Below, piece by piece: positions 1-8,750 of a stretch of 64,000 nt of DNA (position 1 is its first letter; each line of letters starts with the position of its first letter). The position numbers and the translations under genes were made by a program. The notes under the pieces are model-generated. The model saw only the letters and a list, made by a program, of their open reading frames with translations. It searched no databases and was not told the DNA's origin. The DNA comes from Clostridium_AD sp050717635 (lineage in GTDB: Bacteria > Bacillota > Clostridia > Clostridiales > Clostridiaceae), in assembly GCF_050717635.1 (NCBI RefSeq), contig NZ_JBOITO010000010.1, positions 62,001 through 126,000 on the forward strand. The letters are read 5' to 3'.

Positions 1-542
1 CTACAATTTATGGTGGCAAAAGGAAAGTTACCTCAGAAAATTCTTTACTCAATAACACATGTAAAAACAACAGATTTAATCAAATAGAAGTATGGCAGTC
101 CGATAATAACATTGTTAAGTCCAATACAGTAGAAGAATCAATAACTGGCATTGGTAATTTAGGAGCAATATGTTTATTTAATACAACTGGTACAACTGTT
201 TTTGGAAATAACATAATATCTGCTGGAAGTAATGGTATAGCAATAGTTGCAGGGACTTCAAATTGCAACGTATCCGATAATTATATAGCTGATACCAACA
301 GAAAAAATAATGTGAATACACCTGAGAAAGGTAATGGAATATTACTTGACTGGAATGGTGTAGGCGATCCTAGTCATATAACAATTAGAAGTAATGTAAT
401 TAGCTCAAGTAATGGAACTATATCTAAAAGCGGTGTATATTCAACTTCAAATGCGAATCATCATAACCAAATAGATAGTAACACAATAACTGGTTATAAA
501 TATGGAGTTCACTTTTATGCACTTTCAACTTGCGCAGAGTAA
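1..542 (+). CDS. Parallel beta-helix protein, C-terminal part (5' end outside window)
   Basis: The reading frame is open from the first bases of the window (codons in phase with position 3) to a TAA at 540-542, giving about 179 residues. The translation is rich in Asn, Gly, Ile and Thr with repeated N-x-I/V turns, the pattern of right-handed parallel beta-helix (pectate-lyase-like) proteins. It aligns along its whole visible length with the C-terminal half of the next gene, including NNRFNQIEVW, GIGNLGAI, GNGILLD and STSN. It is therefore the tail of a tandem paralogue. An internal ATG at 312 is not the start. An extracellular polysaccharide-binding, lyase or epimerase role is only inferred from the fold. 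Confidence 0.85.
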   Translation, partial: TIYGGKRKVTSENSLLNNTCKNNRFNQIEVWQSDNNIVKSNTVEESITGIGNLGAICLFNTTGTTVFGNNIISAGSNGIAIVAGTSNCNVSDNYIADTNRKNNVNTPEKGNGILLDWNGVGDPSHITIRSNVISSSNGTISKSGVYSTSNANHHNQIDSNTITGYKYGVHFYALSTCAE

Positions 543-568
543 TAAAATCATTATAATATTTAATATTT

Positions 569-617
569 AACAGTGGATAAGGGCTACAATTTATGTAGAC
601 TTTATCCACTGTTTTTT
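569..617 (+). terminator. Rho-independent terminator after first beta-helix gene
   Basis: A 10-bp stem (571-580 with 602-611, CAGTGGATAA and its complement) is followed by six T. It lies 26 bp after the stop codon and separates the two paralogues transcriptionally. Confidence 0.85.
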
Positions 618-656
618 CTTGCAATTTACATTGAGTATGTATGTATTGAATTCCCA

Positions 657-685
657 TTGAGCCCCTGCGTATACTATGTTATACT
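657..685 (+). promoter_or_regulatory. Promoter of second beta-helix gene
   Basis: TTGAGC (657-662) and TATACT (680-685) are separated by 17 bp, about 45 bp upstream of the start codon at 732. It follows directly after the terminator of the preceding gene. Confidence 0.6.
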
Positions 686-731
686 ATAGATTAATTCTGA
701 TTTACTAATACGAAAATAAAAGGAGAAATAT

Positions 732-2075
732 ATGAATTTTCTAAAAAATAAAATAGTTGTTATTATAATAATCGCACTATCAATTATAATAGCAGCTTTT
801 GTAGTTATTAATAAGCAAAGTGATACAACTACAAAACAAAGTAAACTTGATGTAGTTGATGCGAACATAAAAAAATACTCTTTAGACATAACTGGAGCTA
901 CCGATACTTCTGCAGAACTCCAAAAAATGATAGATGCTTCTACTACTGGAAGTACAATAACCATCCCCGCTGGTAAGTATAAGTTCTCAAACACTGTAAA
1001 ACTTAAAGACGGAATAGTATTAACTGCTAAAAATGATGTTACAATCAAAGGCACAGGCAAAAACACACTATTTGCTGTAGGTAATTCTAACAGTTTTAGT
1101 GGAATAGACTTTCAAAATTGTGGTACTGCTCTAAGTGTTACTAAAAAGAGCGGACTTGTGGTAGACAATTGCAAATTCACAAATAAAATTGATTTTGCAG
1201 CAATTAATTTATCACAGGTAAGTGATTCCTCGGTTACTAATTCATATTTCTACGATATACGTAAATATGGAATTTTAATAGACAATGATTCCTCCAATAT
1301 TACAATCGATAAAAATAAATTTGATAACCCTGAAGTTTTCGCTGGGTACAAAAAAGAACAAATAAGTGGTCATGTTTACAGTTTAAATGGAACTAAAATT
1401 AAAGTAACAAACAATGTCCTAAAAAACAGCGGTGGACAAGGTGTAATATTCGCTTACAATTCAACCACTGGAAAAGGTACAACAGATTCCGTTGCAAGCA
1501 ATAATCACGCAGAAGGCAATGGCCAAGAAGGTGCTACAATTTATGGAGGTGAAGATAAGGTTACCTATGGTAATTCTCTTATTGGCAACACCTGCAAAAA
1601 TAACAGATTTAATCAAATAGAAGTGTGGGAATCTGATGATAATATTGTTAAAGACAATACAGTTGAAGAATCTCTTGCTGGCATTGGTAATCTAGGAGCA
1701 ATAACTCTTTATGATACAAAAGGGACCAATGTTTCTTCAAACAAGGTATTATCTGCACAAACCAACGGCATTGAAATAACCGCCGGAAGTTATAAATGCA
1801 CTATAACAAATAACACAGTGCAAAACACAAACGGTAAAAAAAATAAGGATACAGTGCAGGAGGGTAACGGAATATTACTTGACTCAAATGGAAAATCTCA
1901 ACCTCAATATATAACAATAAAATCAAATAAAATTAGTTCAACTAAGGGAACTATAGCTAAGAGTGGTATCTATTCCACCTCTAATAAAAGCCAACATAAC
2001 AAAATAGATGGTAATACAATAAGCGGTTACAAAGATGGACTTCATGAGTATGCTAAAATGACCATGGGTGAATAA
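732..2075 (+). CDS. Membrane-anchored parallel beta-helix protein
   Basis: 447 residues. The ATG is preceded by AGGAG at the proper distance. Residues about 6-27 form one hydrophobic segment after a short lysine-containing N-terminus, so the protein is exported as a signal anchor or with an uncleaved signal. A linker follows, then a segment of the type 'ATDTSAELQKMIDAS' and 'ITIPAGKY', typical of the start of pectate-lyase superfamily helices. From about residue 100 to the end there are N/G-rich beta-helix coils. It is the tandem paralogue of the truncated gene before it, with high similarity even at DNA level. The location next to an exopolysaccharide operon suggests action on a surface polysaccharide, but no catalytic residues can be assigned. 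Confidence 0.8.
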   Translation: MNFLKNKIVVIIIIALSIIIAAFVVINKQSDTTTKQSKLDVVDANIKKYSLDITGATDTSAELQKMIDASTTGSTITIPAGKYKFSNTVKLKDGIVLTAKNDVTIKGTGKNTLFAVGNSNSFSGIDFQNCGTALSVTKKSGLVVDNCKFTNKIDFAAINLSQVSDSSVTNSYFYDIRKYGILIDNDSSNITIDKNKFDNPEVFAGYKKEQISGHVYSLNGTKIKVTNNVLKNSGGQGVIFAYNSTTGKGTTDSVASNNHAEGNGQEGATIYGGEDKVTYGNSLIGNTCKNNRFNQIEVWESDDNIVKDNTVEESLAGIGNLGAITLYDTKGTNVSSNKVLSAQTNGIEITAGSYKCTITNNTVQNTNGKKNKDTVQEGNGILLDSNGKSQPQYITIKSNKISSTKGTIAKSGIYSTSNKSQHNKIDGNTISGYKDGLHEYAKMTMGE

Positions 2076-2132
2076 AAAGTCTTTTAGCCGATAGGCTACT
2101 GGTAGTAATGGAACACAAAACGGCTATAATTA

Positions 2133-2888
2133 TTATGAATGAATCTGATTAAGATCTTCGATATATTTTATAAGTTCCCATACATTTGTATATGGATTGG
2201 CTTCTATAATATCTTTTACATTAAATATAGATGAACTTTCTTTAAAATTCATCAATGTTCTTCCTAGGCTTTCGTGATAAGATTTAAGTCTAATTGAATT
2301 ACTAATTGCCTGCGCTATTTTATCATGAAGAAGGCTATTGATGCATTTGTTTTTTTCGTAATCTTTAAGAGGTGTTTCTCTCACTAGTTTATTTTTTACT
2401 GTATCATAATTTCTCAAGTTAGCAGTTGTATAAATGTAATGAAGTAAATACCAAACCTCAAAGCAAGGATTTGATATACCTAAATTTATATTTTTTTTCC
2501 TTTCTTTCTCATAGTCTTTTGTTTTTGTGTAAGCTCTTTCTAATTCCGCTACCCTCTGATTCATAGAATTCGGGTTATTATAGTTTAAATCTACATCAAT
2601 TAAACACCAAACGCTGTCACCATCATCTTCGTTTATATCATATTTATGCTCTATATAATCAATTGCTTTATCTACCAAATGAGAAGGATCGGTCTTTCTA
2701 CTTTTATTTTTGCCAGCAGAATTTTTATCTGCAATCTTTATATCAACATTAACATATTTAAGATTAAATTCTTTAAAATAATTAACTTCGGTATCCTTTC
2801 CTTCAGATACTATTAAAATAGTAGGGTGAACCTTACGTTTTCGTCTTTTATCTCTAGATAAGTCCCCAATAGTTCTTTTTACTCCCAT
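2133..2888 (-). CDS. RloB-like Toprim-fold protein of a two-gene defence module
   Basis: About 251 residues from the ATG at 2886-2888. An upstream in-frame TTG at 2894 lies too close to the GGGTG ribosome site to be preferred. After a basic N-terminus comes ILIVSEGKDTE (about residues 26-36 of the longer form), then LIDVD (about 98-102). The Glu in the first and the D-x-D in the second are the Toprim metal-binding pattern, and 'NPCFEVWYLLHY' is characteristic of the RloB family. The gene overlaps the end of the upstream ATPase gene by about 10-16 bp, so the pair is translationally coupled. ATPase plus Toprim pairs (AbiL- and PARIS-like) are known antiphage systems in which the Toprim protein is the effector. 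That role is inferred here. Confidence 0.75.
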   Translation of the reverse strand: MGVKRTIGDLSRDKRRKRKVHPTILIVSEGKDTEVNYFKEFNLKYVNVDIKIADKNSAGKNKSRKTDPSHLVDKAIDYIEHKYDINEDDGDSVWCLIDVDLNYNNPNSMNQRVAELERAYTKTKDYEKERKKNINLGISNPCFEVWYLLHYIYTTANLRNYDTVKNKLVRETPLKDYEKNKCINSLLHDKIAQAISNSIRLKSYHESLGRTLMNFKESSSIFNVKDIIEANPYTNVWELIKYIEDLNQIHS

Positions 2889-4135
2889 AGACAATCACCC
2901 TTCATATAAGGAATTGCACCATATTTCCCTTGTAGATATCCTTTCTCAATGGCGGCATCTTTTCTTACAGTAAAATCATCTAAGGAATATAAATCAGTAC
3001 TCTTATCTTCTTTCTTTTCTGTAAACCATATTTGATCTCTTCTAAAAAGATCTTGATCTAATAGATTGGTATCATGGGTTGAAAAAATAAGTTGAGCATT
3101 CTTTTTATTAATCTCAGGATCTTGAAAAAGTCCAACTAAAAACCTTGTCAAGTGAGTATGCAATCTTATATCAAGCTCATCTACAATGAGAGTGCTTCCT
3201 CTTTCTAAAACATCAATCCAAGGTCCTAAAAGTCCAAAAAGCTTTTGTGTCCCCTCAGATTCCTCTGCTAAATCAAATTCAACCAACTCATCAGAATTAT
3301 TCATTTTATGAGCAGTATTAACGCTTAAAAGTTTATTATCATTATTGCTTAAAAGTTTTGATTTTGCTTCTTCATTTAAATATTTTAGTAGGGGGTTATC
3401 TTTTTTATTTAGTTCAATTTCTATAAAAGTTATATCCTCTATATCGTTTACTGCTTTTTTAATTAATGATTTAACTCTTTTGTTAATAATTTCACTTTCT
3501 TTCATCATATCAGTAGTGAGTTTTTCTAATCTTTCATGATAAAAAATGAATTGCAAATTATTATCTATCCACTCAAAAGGAATTTGGGCATTTTTATATT
3601 CCCATAAACTTGCAGTGGAAAGATATAGTTTATTTGATGAATCAAATTTGTTTTTTATTTGAGTTTGTAAATCTACATCACTTGTAAATTTATATTCAGT
3701 AGTATTTTCTCTTTCAAAAATTATACTTTGTCTTCCCTTTGGATAGTAGTAAAGATATTCGTCAATAACTTTATCTTCAGTGGCTGAAAAGCCATAGGCA
3801 TACTTTACACCTTGTGTTTTAAAAACAATTTCAAAACTACTAGGCTTATCAATCCACGCCCTATCAAGTTTAAATGGTTTTACAGGTATTTTTCTTCCTT
3901 TTTGCATTTCATGAGACATAGTTAAAAGTTTAGCTAAAAATCCTATACCACTTAATACGGTTGTTTTACCAGAAGCATTTGCACCATAAATTACAGCTGT
4001 ATTTAAAATATTTACGCCCTTATCTGCATTTTTTATAAGATTGTTTTCATGAGATGCATCTTTTGATGCCACCATACTTAAAGTTACCCTATCTTTTATA
4101 GACATATAATTTTCTATACTAAATTCAATCAACAT
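2879..4135 (-). CDS. RloA-like AAA/ABC-type ATPase
   Basis: 418 residues; ATG preceded by GGAGGT. It belongs to the SMC/ABC-like AAA_15/AAA_21 ATPases. Walker A GANASGKT is at residues 51-58. A signature-like SEGTQK lies near residue 293, Walker B TLIVDELD near 316, and the switch STHD near 355. No membrane segments are present. It is the first gene of a two-gene unit with the RloB-like gene. In related systems the ATPase senses phage components and controls the partner nuclease or toxin, so the same is inferred here. The module stands alone between beta-helix genes and the polysaccharide operon, consistent with an accessory insertion. Confidence 0.8.
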   Translation of the reverse strand: MLIEFSIENYMSIKDRVTLSMVASKDASHENNLIKNADKGVNILNTAVIYGANASGKTTVLSGIGFLAKLLTMSHEMQKGRKIPVKPFKLDRAWIDKPSSFEIVFKTQGVKYAYGFSATEDKVIDEYLYYYPKGRQSIIFERENTTEYKFTSDVDLQTQIKNKFDSSNKLYLSTASLWEYKNAQIPFEWIDNNLQFIFYHERLEKLTTDMMKESEIINKRVKSLIKKAVNDIEDITFIEIELNKKDNPLLKYLNEEAKSKLLSNNDNKLLSVNTAHKMNNSDELVEFDLAEESEGTQKLFGLLGPWIDVLERGSTLIVDELDIRLHTHLTRFLVGLFQDPEINKKNAQLIFSTHDTNLLDQDLFRRDQIWFTEKKEDKSTDLYSLDDFTVRKDAAIEKGYLQGKYGAIPYMKGDCLWE

Positions 4136-4290
4136 AATGAACCTCCAATAATTTATAGTCAGTTACTGCATAGTATATTCTACTTGTAATACTTCTTATA
4201 TATACAGTATACCCATAAGTATGTGAAAAATCCACAAAAAATAACTTTTAATTATTAAAATAAGTAAATCTAACTTTAGAATATAGATGC

Positions 4291-4327
4291 AAGAAAAGGG
4301 ATAACTTTTTAAATTATCCCTTTTCTT
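4291..4327 (-). terminator. Terminator of the polysaccharide operon
   Basis: A 14-bp stem (4291-4304 with 4314-4327, AAGAAAAGGGATAA and its complement) overlaps the last codons of the polymerase gene. It marks the end of the minus-strand operon. Confidence 0.75.
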
Positions 4328-5520
4328 ACGTCTATATTATTTTCCTCTTGAATCTTCTCAGGCGTCCATCTACTTAATATTAACCCATAAACAATCCAGT
4401 TTACTGGATTTGTGAAATACCCTCCATAGATTTGGTATAAAATCATAAATATCAGAAGACTTGTAAGCAGCATGTTTCTCTTGAAAATCACATTGACTAT
4501 CAAAAAGAAAAGTAACAAAACCGAATATAGTATGGCAAACACTCCACCTTCTGCAATAAAGTATGGAAATGATGCTGCAACTACTGCTGTCATTCCAGTT
4601 GACATGAAGATTTTCCTTGTCCTATCTGTATTCAGATTGCCAAGTCCAACTCCAATCCCATCCGTATTAGCTACAGCGGCTCTTGTAAATTCCTCAGTAA
4701 CATTTACCCTATAACTATTTGATGAATCACTTCCATCTATTGTATCAACTGTTCTCATATAAATTGATGATTTAGTAGCAATAAATAATATTATTGTTAT
4801 AGTAAAAATTATTGTTACCCCATATCCAACTAAAATGTTCTTATAATTAATTTTAGCTAGTAGTACTACAGTCGATACTATAAAAATTGTTCCAAGGAGT
4901 ATTACTGAAGCACCGTAAGCCTGAGATAATACAAGTAAAATTGTGCAGTTTATTAGATAGATTATGTATTTACGGTTTACCTTGCTATCTTTTTCACTAA
5001 TAATTAAATACATTAGCGTAATAATTATAAGTGCTAAATGAAAGCCCAGTTCACTAGGCTCTACATAAAACAAGTTAAGCCTTAAAAGACTATACTTATT
5101 TATAGTATCATTGAGTCTCCATAAATAATCGTTCTTTGAAAATATTAGTGCTATTGGAGTACATATTATGTATATTCTACAAACATAATCTATGAATTTT
5201 TTAATTTTGAAATCATGTATTTTCCTTATTGATAGTATCATAAGGGAAATACATATAGTAATCTTAGAAATATTAACGAAAAGCTTTTGCATATTTAAAT
5301 CTTGTATAATGAGTCCTTGAAGGATGCCATAAATTGCAATAGGCAGTGCGCATATTATTAACAGTGAAATATCTCTTTTTCTTTTAAATATAACAAAAAT
5401 GATCCCAAACATACCTAAGGCATAAAATAAATCCAAATTGCCAGTTAGTGTTTTTGAGACAAAAGGTAAATTGGCAAATACCTGATGAAATACGTATAGT
5501 AGCGCCATTAATATTTCCAT
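4309..5520 (-). CDS. Wzy-like polysaccharide polymerase / O-antigen ligase-type membrane protein
   Basis: 403 residues, almost entirely hydrophobic, with roughly ten predicted membrane segments and a larger extracytoplasmic loop around residues 255-305. This is the architecture of Wzy polymerases and O-antigen ligases, which are too divergent for motif proof. It is the last gene of the operon. Its ATG follows the stop codon of the upstream glycosyltransferase gene without any gap, implying coupled translation. The operon also carries Wzx and Wzz homologues, so a polymerase is expected and this is the only candidate. Role: joins lipid-linked repeat units outside the membrane. Confidence 0.7.
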   Translation of the reverse strand: MEILMALLYVFHQVFANLPFVSKTLTGNLDLFYALGMFGIIFVIFKRKRDISLLIICALPIAIYGILQGLIIQDLNMQKLFVNISKITICISLMILSIRKIHDFKIKKFIDYVCRIYIICTPIALIFSKNDYLWRLNDTINKYSLLRLNLFYVEPSELGFHLALIIITLMYLIISEKDSKVNRKYIIYLINCTILLVLSQAYGASVILLGTIFIVSTVVLLAKINYKNILVGYGVTIIFTITIILFIATKSSIYMRTVDTIDGSDSSNSYRVNVTEEFTRAAVANTDGIGVGLGNLNTDRTRKIFMSTGMTAVVAASFPYFIAEGGVFAILYSVLLLFFLIVNVIFKRNMLLTSLLIFMILYQIYGGYFTNPVNWIVYGLILSRWTPEKIQEENNIDVRKGII

Positions 5521-6918
5521 TTACCTATTACCCCTTCCTTTATACAATTTCATTATATCGGCAGTATGTTCTTTCATTGTATAAATACTTTTTAACTCCA
5601 TTATATTTTGATTAATATATGATAGTTTTTCTCTATCTTCTATTATAGTTTGTAAATTATCATACAATTCCTCTTCACTTGCTTTGATTATGATGCCAGT
5701 AACGCCAGGATTAATCATATCCTTAAACCCTACAAGATTAGTTACAATTACGGGCACCCCATAAGAAAATGCCTCTAGGGCTATGTATCCAAATGTCTCA
5801 TACCAAATACTTGGTACAATAAGTACATCTGTATTTTTAAATATATCCTCTAGCTCAGAGTAAACATAAGTACCCTTTATATTTACTTTTTCCTTGGATT
5901 TAGACCTATTTATATTTACATTTTTGCCGTAAATGTTTAATTTAAAATTATTGTTATTATTTTCAAGTAACTTTTCAAGTACGTCCAACAAAAAATATAG
6001 TCCTTTGTATTTTTCTATTGATCCGATATAGGTTATTTTTAACGGTTCATTACTATTACTACTCTTATGTATTCTATTATCCCGTATATTTGAATGAGTA
6101 ATATTAAGAACTCGGCTATTTTCATTATCAATATATTTCTCATATGCTTGTTTTGAAACAGTGCTGTTGTAATGAATAAAATCAATATTATTCAAGATAT
6201 CTATGTAGTAATCCCTTAGATTAACATATTGAGACGCATACTGATCGCTATTTTCATTATTACTTTTTTCTTTTACCTGCTCTGATTCAGTTAAATTCTT
6301 ATTTTTCTTTATAATTAATTTCTGCTTATACGCTCTTAATTTCTTTATAATTCTACTGTTTTTTAAGTTTCTATAAGTCTTTGACTGCATTAAAGTAACT
6401 AGCCACCTACTGTATCCATTTGCGTTGCAAGCTATACAGTTTTTTCCGTTGTCATAATCAGTACATATTTCCCCTTGCAAATCAATAAGATTGACTTTAG
6501 GACATATACCAAAATAATCATGAGATGTGAATATGGTTTTTATGTTTAACTGTTTTGACGCTGTGATTAGCTCTTTATTTAGTCCCATTAATGTGTGAAT
6601 ATGTATGATTTCTACATCTAAACACTTTAAAAAATCAATATAAATATTCTCATCTACAGCCTTCAAGTATTTTCCCGGCCTTGGTATTCCACTTAAAAGC
6701 GGGATAGAAATAGGATTTAGTATTTCATAAACCTCCGTCCCCTTAAATGATTTATTCTTATTAATCCGTAATTTCTTATTAAACGTAAAATGGCCTGGAT
6801 ATAATAAGGACACTTCATCGCCATTTTCTACTTGTCTTTTCATAAGATCTACAGAATATTTAGTGAGTCCCCCCGTCCTAAAAGGAGGTAGTCCGAGAGA
6901 ATAATGTAATATCTTAAT
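5521..6918 (-). CDS. GT4 family glycosyltransferase with an ATT start codon
   Basis: The first ATG is at 6841-6843, but the frame continues upstream in a way that matches GT4 N-termini: K-I-L-H-Y-S, then PPFRTGGLTKYSVDL. The most plausible start is ATT at 6916-6918, eight bases after a perfect GGAGGT (6927-6932). This gives about 465 residues. The donor-binding half is near the C-terminus with 'VPSIWYETFGYIALEAFSYGVPVIVT', the E-x7-E type motif of GT-B retaining enzymes. A cysteine cluster (C-x-ACN and neighbours) lies in the N-terminal half. It acts in the cytoplasm adding a sugar to the lipid-linked repeat unit; donor and acceptor unknown. Confidence 0.8.
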   Translation of the reverse strand: MKILHYSLGLPPFRTGGLTKYSVDLMKRQVENGDEVSLLYPGHFTFNKKLRINKNKSFKGTEVYEILNPISIPLLSGIPRPGKYLKAVDENIYIDFLKCLDVEIIHIHTLMGLNKELITASKQLNIKTIFTSHDYFGICPKVNLIDLQGEICTDYDNGKNCIACNANGYSRWLVTLMQSKTYRNLKNSRIIKKLRAYKQKLIIKKNKNLTESEQVKEKSNNENSDQYASQYVNLRDYYIDILNNIDFIHYNSTVSKQAYEKYIDNENSRVLNITHSNIRDNRIHKSSNSNEPLKITYIGSIEKYKGLYFLLDVLEKLLENNNNNFKLNIYGKNVNINRSKSKEKVNIKGTYVYSELEDIFKNTDVLIVPSIWYETFGYIALEAFSYGVPVIVTNLVGFKDMINPGVTGIIIKASEEELYDNLQTIIEDREKLSYINQNIMELKSIYTMKEHTADIMKLYKGRGNR

Positions 6919-6933
6919 TGTAATACACCTCCA

Positions 6934-8088
6934 TTATTTATGAAAAAGTTCTTCATAATCATTAACAATCTTGTCCCAAGAATAAAAATCCGCAATAATA
7001 TTTGTAGATGTCTCAGCTAATGATGCAATTTCTTCTTCTTTTAATTCTTCAGTTTTATTTATTAAGTTTGCTAAATTATCCTCTTTTTTATTAAAATATA
7101 GTGCTCCATGGTTTCCAACTTCCGTATTAAATTTAACATTTAATAATAGATTAATATCAGTACTTGACATAGCTTCTAGTAGTGAAGGATTTGTTCCTCC
7201 TACAGAATGTCCATGGATATATGCGAAGGCCCCTTGTCTTATCTTCTTTAGAAGTTCATTATCATATACAGTTCCTACAAATTTTATTCTCTTATCATTT
7301 GTAAACTGAGTTTCCAAAAGTAGAGCTTCATAAAATTTATTCTTCTTCACATTTGTAATTATAACTAGGTCCTTATCCACATCAGACTTCATAAATTCTC
7401 TTATCATAGTTTCATAATTGTTCTCAGGTACAAACCTTCCAACTATCAAGTAGTATTCTTTTCTTTTTACTCCGAACTTCTTCAGCCAGTCCACTATTAC
7501 ATCATCATTTCTATTTATGGTTGATTTTTCAAGTTCTGCTCCATAAGCTATATATGTAGTGGTTGGATTATAACTCTTATACTCAGTTTCTATGTATTCC
7601 TGCATACCGATGGAATCACACACTTGTAAATCTGAATGTTTAACCATAAGTTTCTCCGAAAGCTTCCAATAAGCTCTTATTGGTGCACTCCATTTACTTC
7701 TTTTCCATTCATGTCCATCTGGATTTATGTAAAGTTTTATTCCTAGATCTTTTAGCTTTTTATTATAAAAATTTAAGAAAGGTCCAATGCGACAAGCAAG
7801 AATAAGAATAACAGAATTTTTCAAATTATGTTCTTTGATATATTTTATAGACTTACCTAGCGCCTTAAGATCGTACAGTATTGCTATAGCACTTCCTACC
7901 TCTTTCACTTTAACGTTAAAGCATCTTGCATTATTATAGTTAATCTCTTCCTTTTTAACATTTAAGCAAGATACATGATACATGATATCCACACTTTTTT
8001 TATAAAGAGTTAACTTATCTACAAAAGTCTCAAACCCACCATAATTTGATGGTATTCCTTTAGATCCTATAATAAATACATTTTTCAT
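6934..8088 (-). CDS. DUF1972-type glycosyltransferase (Cps2T/WchF-like)
   Basis: 384 residues. The N-terminus 'MKNVFIIGSKGIPSNYGGFETFVDKL' region (residues 1-26) is diagnostic of DUF1972 glycosyltransferases, such as the pneumococcal beta-1,4-rhamnosyltransferase Cps2T. A GT4-like C-terminal domain follows with 'HGHSVGGTNPSLLEAMS', the donor-binding loop. It is cytoplasmic and part of repeat-unit assembly. The presence of rfbA in the same operon fits transfer of a dTDP-derived sugar such as rhamnose, but the substrate is inferred only from family resemblance. Confidence 0.8.
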   Translation of the reverse strand: MKNVFIIGSKGIPSNYGGFETFVDKLTLYKKSVDIMYHVSCLNVKKEEINYNNARCFNVKVKEVGSAIAILYDLKALGKSIKYIKEHNLKNSVILILACRIGPFLNFYNKKLKDLGIKLYINPDGHEWKRSKWSAPIRAYWKLSEKLMVKHSDLQVCDSIGMQEYIETEYKSYNPTTTYIAYGAELEKSTINRNDDVIVDWLKKFGVKRKEYYLIVGRFVPENNYETMIREFMKSDVDKDLVIITNVKKNKFYEALLLETQFTNDKRIKFVGTVYDNELLKKIRQGAFAYIHGHSVGGTNPSLLEAMSSTDINLLLNVKFNTEVGNHGALYFNKKEDNLANLINKTEELKEEEIASLAETSTNIIADFYSWDKIVNDYEELFHK

Positions 8089-8101
8089 TTGTACAACACC
8101 T

Positions 8102-8734
8102 CTAGTTTGTTTTATTCAAAAATACTCCTACAATATTGGAGTTAGCCTTTTCCAATATATTTTTAGCTTTGATGGCAATTTTTCTTTCTGTTTGTCCATC
8201 TTTAATTACAAGTACTGAGGCATCTGCATACTTTGCTATAGCCTGGGCATCAGCACCCTGGGTAAGTGGCGAAGTATCAAGAATGATATAATCAAATTCT
8301 TCTTTTGCCTTTTCGATAAATTCATTAAACTTTACTGAAACAAGAAGTTCCGCATAGTTTGCTTCTGTGCCCCCTGCAGTTACTATAGATAAATTTTCCT
8401 GTTTTGTAGCTTTTAATGATTCTTCAAATTTAATATCTCCTGATAAAAAGTTTACTAAGCCACTATCGTCATTGTTTAAATCAAACATATTATGTATATT
8501 TGAATTTCTTATATCACAATCAACAAGTAAAGTTTTTTTCCCACTCTTTGCAAATGCTAATGATAGATATGATGACGTAGTAGTCCTACCATCATTTTTC
8601 TCTGCAGAGGATATCATAATAACTTTATTTGGTTTATCAACGCTTAGAAATTGAATATTTGCTTTCAATTCATTAAACGCTGTAGCATTAATTGTATCTA
8701 ATTTTAGATACTCTGCATTTTTTCTTTTATTCAT
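8102..8734 (-). CDS. CpsD/CapB-like BY-kinase with altered Walker A
   Basis: 210 residues. It is a P-loop protein of the bacterial tyrosine-kinase family: A' motif KTLLVDCDIR (about 67-76) and Walker B YIILDTSPL (about 148-156). Unlike active members, the Walker A motif reads DGRTTT (48-53). Residue 50, normally the invariant Lys, is Arg (AGG codon at 8585-8587). The C-terminus ends in FLNKTN without the usual tyrosine cluster. It is preceded directly by its Wzz/CpsC-like membrane partner. The normal role is control of chain length and export by cycles of autophosphorylation. Here kinase activity is doubtful and a structural role is possible. No CpsB-type phosphatase is visible in the operon. 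Confidence 0.8.
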   Translation of the reverse strand: MNKRKNAEYLKLDTINATAFNELKANIQFLSVDKPNKVIMISSAEKNDGRTTTSSYLSLAFAKSGKKTLLVDCDIRNSNIHNMFDLNNDDSGLVNFLSGDIKFEESLKATKQENLSIVTAGGTEANYAELLVSVKFNEFIEKAKEEFDYIILDTSPLTQGADAQAIAKYADASVLVIKDGQTERKIAIKAKNILEKANSNIVGVFLNKTN

Positions 8735-8750
8735 CGTATATCTCTCCTAT

